Of a stretch of 64,000 bases of DNA, positions 60,296 to 64,000 are shown in pieces. Under the pieces are notes generated by a model. It saw only the letters and a list, made by a program, of their open reading frames with translations, searched no databases and was not told the DNA's origin. The first letter of the stretch is position 1, and each line of letters starts with the position of its first letter. Source of the DNA: Capitulum mitella (lineage: Eukaryota > Arthropoda > Thecostraca > Pollicipedomorpha > Pollicipedidae); the NCBI GenBank assembly GCA_030062745.1, contig CP099846.1, forward strand, positions 21,134,621 through 21,198,620, read 5' to 3'. Made by a program: the position numbers and the translations under genes.

Positions 60296-60739
60296 AAGTA
60301 AAGTCTTATTTCTTTATACCGTATTGGAATCCTCGAAAACGGAGGTCGCATCAAATCGAGCACGATGAAATCAGGCAATTTTTAGCTATGAGCAAAAGAA
60401 GCCGGTTTTGGAGCATAATTGACGAAAAAATCACGCCAAAGTGCGAAATGGGACTTTTTTGTACGCTTTCATTGGAAATAACCATAGCGAGACACACCAG
60501 ATGCCGTATACCGACGTGTTCACAACTGATTGACGAACTTAGTGCAAATATTTTTAATCGCCAGCTTCAAATGACGGTTCTACAAATTTCATCCGAACAC
60601 AAATCACTCAAAATTCGTCGAATTTCCGCCAAATTACGAGATGCATCAGTTAAGTTGATGCGCCGTAGCAGGAACAGTTTTGTAGATTGATGATGATTTT
60701 ATTCCGGCGTCAGAACGAGAAACTACGGCCTTTCCATTG

Positions 60740-60890
60740 GTACTAATTTTGCCAACAATTTCACACCGCATGCTACGAAATTGCAGTATAAACACCAATG
60801 GGACAAAAATGAAAGATGTCCCCACTTTGAGCACGTGCCGTGGCAAGCCCGTTTGTCGGACGAGGTCGGACCCTAGGGAATGATATACAG
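60740..60890 (+). repeat. Dispersed repeat, second copy at 62880-63040
   Basis: Shared order of motifs with 62880-63040: GGTAC(T/C)AATTT, CAGTATAAACA/CGGTATAAACA, TTTGAGC(A/G)CGTGCC(G/A)TGG or close variants, and CGGACGAG(G/A)TCG. Divergence is moderate. It is non-coding. Confidence 0.55.
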
Positions 60891-61199
60891 TGGCCATTTT
60901 CACAATGGTTAATTTCGAATAGTACCGCCCGTAAATTCCTCAGGGACCTAATTGAAAACTCATGGAAAGTCCGCTAAACTGGAGATAAATCCGTGTTAAG
61001 TTCTCGGAATCATCAAAATATTCGACAGATTTAACACTAGAGGACCGTTGCTTGCTGCGATGTCCATATTCTACATTCGAAGTTCGCGGGTACCAAATGT
61101 TTGGTCCCACTCGCCACGTTGGACCAAGTCTGGTCTGGCAGCTTGCTTCCAATAGAATGCGGCTGGGACCAACCGCAAGGACTATCTGAAATCCTGTAC

Positions 61200-61442
61200 C
61201 AGCCAATCAGCGCCCCGGTTATGCAGTCGCTGATCGTTCGTTGGATTCACCTTAGAGCCTGTTAGAATTCTTGTCGCCGCCGAATTTTGACCAATCAGAG
61301 CTTAGATTTATAAGGATTCCGGAACCCTGATTGGTGAAGAGCTATGGGCTTTGAGCTTCCGTGCTTTGCGTTAGAGTCATCCCCAGTTTTTGCATTCTGG
61401 CTTCGTGAAGAAGTTCATGGAGGATAGTGCGAGATATGGCTA
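61200..61442 (+). promoter_or_regulatory. CCAAT/TATA promoter-like stretch with possible first coding exon
   Basis: CCAATCAG occurs at 61203 and 61291, ATTGG (inverse CCAAT) at 61330, and TTTATAAGG at 61307-61315. About 100 bases after the TATA-like box, an ATG at 61417 opens eight codons (MEDSARYG) and meets a strong donor, CTA|GTAAGTAA, at 61443. No continuing exon with a recognised domain was found to the window end, so the gene would lie largely beyond it, or the signal is chance. Confidence 0.3.
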
Positions 61443-61689
61443 GTAAGTAATGGTATGGAATGTTTTATTTTGTGCCAGTAACTTGATTTTATCCGCCGCT
61501 GACACTGGTTAATATCAGATTGATACAGCAGCTCATAATTGCTTGTGCTCTAGTCGTATATATTCGATTAATTTACGGCCACGAATATACCAGGAGACGT
61601 ACTGGTATATAAATCAGCTGCAAATCAGAAGTACATGGAATTCATGTTTATCTCACATATACCAATATCCAGGGCATTGGGACCCTGGC

Positions 61690-61729
61690 GGGGGGAAGAC
61701 AGCTGCCCCCCAACTTTGGACAAGATTAA
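61690..61729. other. Isolated hairpin-TTAA module
   Basis: Stem GGGGGGAAG/CTGCCCCCC (one mismatch) with loop ACAG, followed by CAACTTTGGACAAGATTAAG. This matches the right end of copy B in layout. The rest of an element could not be traced leftwards. Confidence 0.4.
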
Positions 61730-62559
61730 GCAAAAGCCCTATGGTGGTGCATGGGAAGAAATGAGATAAAAGGCATGTTTGCCCCCCCCACGCCGTCTCC
61801 ACAGAGGTTTCACTGCTACTGCCAATACAGTTATGTTTATTGTTCAGTGCAAAACATATTGTTTCATATATACCAAAATATCTCATATACCATGTCTAAA
61901 AACCAGAAATATGTCAAAGCTATTCTTGAAGATGCTGGATGCGTTCTCATCTTCCGGTCTTCTGCATTAGCATCCTGATATAAAGCGAGGGGTCAAGAGT
62001 ACGTACAGGTCGAATGTCTTCAACATTTCCATGCTGTGATGTGAATGGGACTGAATTTTATAATTATTTACACCTCATTTCGAAGCGTTCTGCACACACT
62101 GCATGATGATGCGCAAATAAAATTTCGCGAAACGGTTGCCTGGATTCACCCTCTATCTTTTCTTCTGTTTTCATGTCGCCCACTTTGCGCACGTCGCCAG
62201 AATCTCTTGCGCCATCACTGTATTACACTTGCAGTTGCCATTTTACAAACGTCTAGTAGGATACCAAATATGGTTTCGTGCAACAGACAAATATAGCTCC
62301 GAAATCCACATGCAAGTGCCTTATTGGGCCTAAAACTTATTTTCTGTAACATTAAGTTGTAACATGTAACATGTGTCGAGTAATCCTTAAAAGGTTACCA
62401 GTAAACTAAAAAAAATAGCCTACGTTTGCTCCCTGTGGAGTTTTGGTAGCTTTTGGAGAGTACCAACACAAAATTAGCCGTCGTGAAAACGGCTAGTGGG
62501 TACCTAGTGGGATCAGACTATGAAGTCGCCGAGGTGTCAAATTTAATGGCTGAATTTAC

Positions 62560-63330
62560 ACGCACCCCATTTCGTAAAGCTTGCAAAACGGCCCTTTTTA
62601 GTGTTCCCGTGGCCACCACGCTCCACGTGCTGATCCCCATGCTCGGTGTTTTACACGATATTGTTCTGCTATCGATTTCCTGTCGAATGGACCAGGTCTC
62701 GTCTCGGTACGACACACGGTTGATGAGATTAGGCTCCGGGAAGGCTGCCGTGTCGACGCCCGGCAAGGGCCAAAAACGCACTTGAAACGGGGCCAAATTG
62801 CGACCCGCATCGCATCACGTGGCGTCGCATGGCCGTGATGGCTGCGCCACACCTGCTCGGTGCTTGTCCCCATCGGAACGGGAAAAGAACGGGCTTTTTG
62901 TCGGTACCAATTTCGTGTGGGAAATCTACACCGCTGTGTTCGACATTCCGGTATAAACAGAAACGACGCAAACGTCGCAAAGGAGCCCGCTTTGAGCGCG
63001 TGCCACGGCTACCCCGTCCGGCGGACGAGATCGACTCCACCAGACGATGTCGAGTTGGTACCTTGTTCTGCTCGGTAGTCGCGGCCCCTTCCCAGCGTCG
63101 TTAACGGTTTCCGAGATGACGACCCCATTTTAAAACCTTACAAAACGAACATTTTTCTCTTTTTCGCCCTTGACACGCGCCACGTGCTGGTCCCAACACG
63201 CAGTGTTTGGTATCATGCTGTTGCCCTGTCGATTCTCTGTCGATCGCGTTTGGTTTTTTGTCGATGCGACCCGCGGTTGCGGAGATCGGGCGCTCGGAAG
63301 CGGCGCGCGTCACCGTTTTGTTGGAATTTA
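62560..63330 (+). repeat. Diverged tandem duplication, about 550-bp step
   Basis: 62560-62770 and 63110-63320 share CCCCATTT, TTGCAAAACG/TTACAAAACG, CACGTGCTG, CATGCTCGGTGTTT/CACGCAGTGTTT and CGATTTCCTGTCGA/CGATTCTCTGTCGA in order. The intervening part carries the 62880-63040 repeat. It is CpG-rich and non-coding. Confidence 0.55.
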
Positions 63331-63566
63331 GTGGATTTTTCCACGATTTCGCCAAAAATACATGTAAACCCTATGGGCAACTGTAGCGCGTGCCACGCGC
63401 ACCCCGTGCGTCCCCGGCGCCCGAAAATCCGACCAGAACGCATTGTGCCACCAAACCCACCAGACTGCCGAGTTTCACCTCTGTGCCACGCGTAGACTCG
63501 CCACACCAGCCCGTTAAAACCGAACTCCGACGGGGTATTTTTTTAAATTTATATAATAGGCTAGCG

Positions 63567-64000
63567 TCGAGTGCCCACGCAACGCGCTCGCCCCCGTGCC
63601 CCTCCGGAAATTTTTGCCCCCAGTTCCCCGCGCACGCCGCAAGGCGCAAGCGTGACTCCCCGATCGCTTCCTGGGCCGTTTGCCGCACCGTGCGTTTAAA
63701 GCTCTTTGGGCATTCGAATTTCGCGTTCGAATCAGGTTTCGCCTAACAGCTGGTTGAATTCACCCCTGGGCCGCCCCAGGGTCGCATCGCACCCTTCATT
63801 GCGAACAAAATGCCTCTGTTTGCTCAGACAAACTTCTGCAGGCCTGTCTTTCAAAAAGTCGCGCACCAACGCTCACCAGCAGGCACCAACATCGCTCCAG
63901 GATCGCATTGCGCCCTTCAGTACGGTTAATGTTGGACAGTTCGTTGAGCTCCTACCAACGGTGCTCGAAAATCGCGCTCCGCGCTTCACTATCGTTAATG
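63567..64000 (+). repeat. Dispersed GC-rich repeat, copy 3 (runs to window end)
   Basis: Closest to copy 1 at 58915. It continues past the similarity with copy 1 into TTGCTCAGACAAACTTCTGC (shared with copy 2) and two closing variants of ATCGCGCTCCGCGCTTCA at 63900 and 63968. It is probably truncated by the window edge. Confidence 0.75.

Noticed and set aside
60130..60690. 186-codon open frame
   Set aside because: It begins in simple sequence, crosses a TA microsatellite and shows no recognisable domain.

Overview
The window looks like nuclear DNA of an invertebrate animal, most likely a non-insect arthropod such as a crustacean or chelicerate. The reasons are three spliced genes with GT-AG introns, a BTB/zinc-finger factor of the arthropod Broad/Lola/Tramtrack type, a Mextli-type eIF4E-binding protein, a Penelope-like retroelement fragment, a tRNA-derived SINE, and very abundant degenerate satellites and microsatellites. 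Nothing prokaryotic is present. The species cannot be named from the sequence.

Layout. 1-1.2 kb: old GC-rich minisatellite. 3.2-5.5 kb: a CpG-rich promoter-like stretch followed by a CpG-depleted block, with no recognised gene. 5.6-11.3 kb: repeats only, including TTAA-ended elements with terminal G/C hairpins, a satellite array that switches orientation, and a CGATTC-rich small transposon. 12.1-26.1 kb (+): mextli homologue, 12 coding exons rebuilt by reading frame and splice phase (505 aa: MIF4G-like region, KH domain, eIF4E-binding YSRSELL). 27.0-38.6 kb (+): RETREG/FAM134-type ER-phagy receptor, 6 coding exons (365 aa: reticulon-homology domain and C-terminal LIR FELI). Its intron 3 carries a 2.6-kb 28-bp minisatellite that ends about 30 bp before exon 4. 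39.8-41.2 kb: TTA microsatellite and a 34-bp minisatellite between convergent genes. 41.6-48.0 kb (-): BTB plus two C2H2 zinc fingers, 5 coding exons (365 aa). 48.2-64 kb: no recognised gene; it holds a SINE, two inverted copies of a TTAA element, AGGTCA-rich degenerate repeats, CA/TA microsatellites, and a CCAAT/TATA promoter-like stretch near 61.3 kb.

The three genes show no shared pathway: one acts in translation, one in selective autophagy of ER, one in transcription. Two landscape features deserve attention. One is a family of roughly 1.2-kb elements bounded by TTAA whose subterminal hairpins differ between copies by compensating base changes. The other is a mosaic of sharply CpG-depleted blocks that lie just downstream of CpG-rich, CRE-bearing promoter candidates. 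All gene models are hand-built from phase and motifs, so untranslated exons and weak splice sites remain uncertain.
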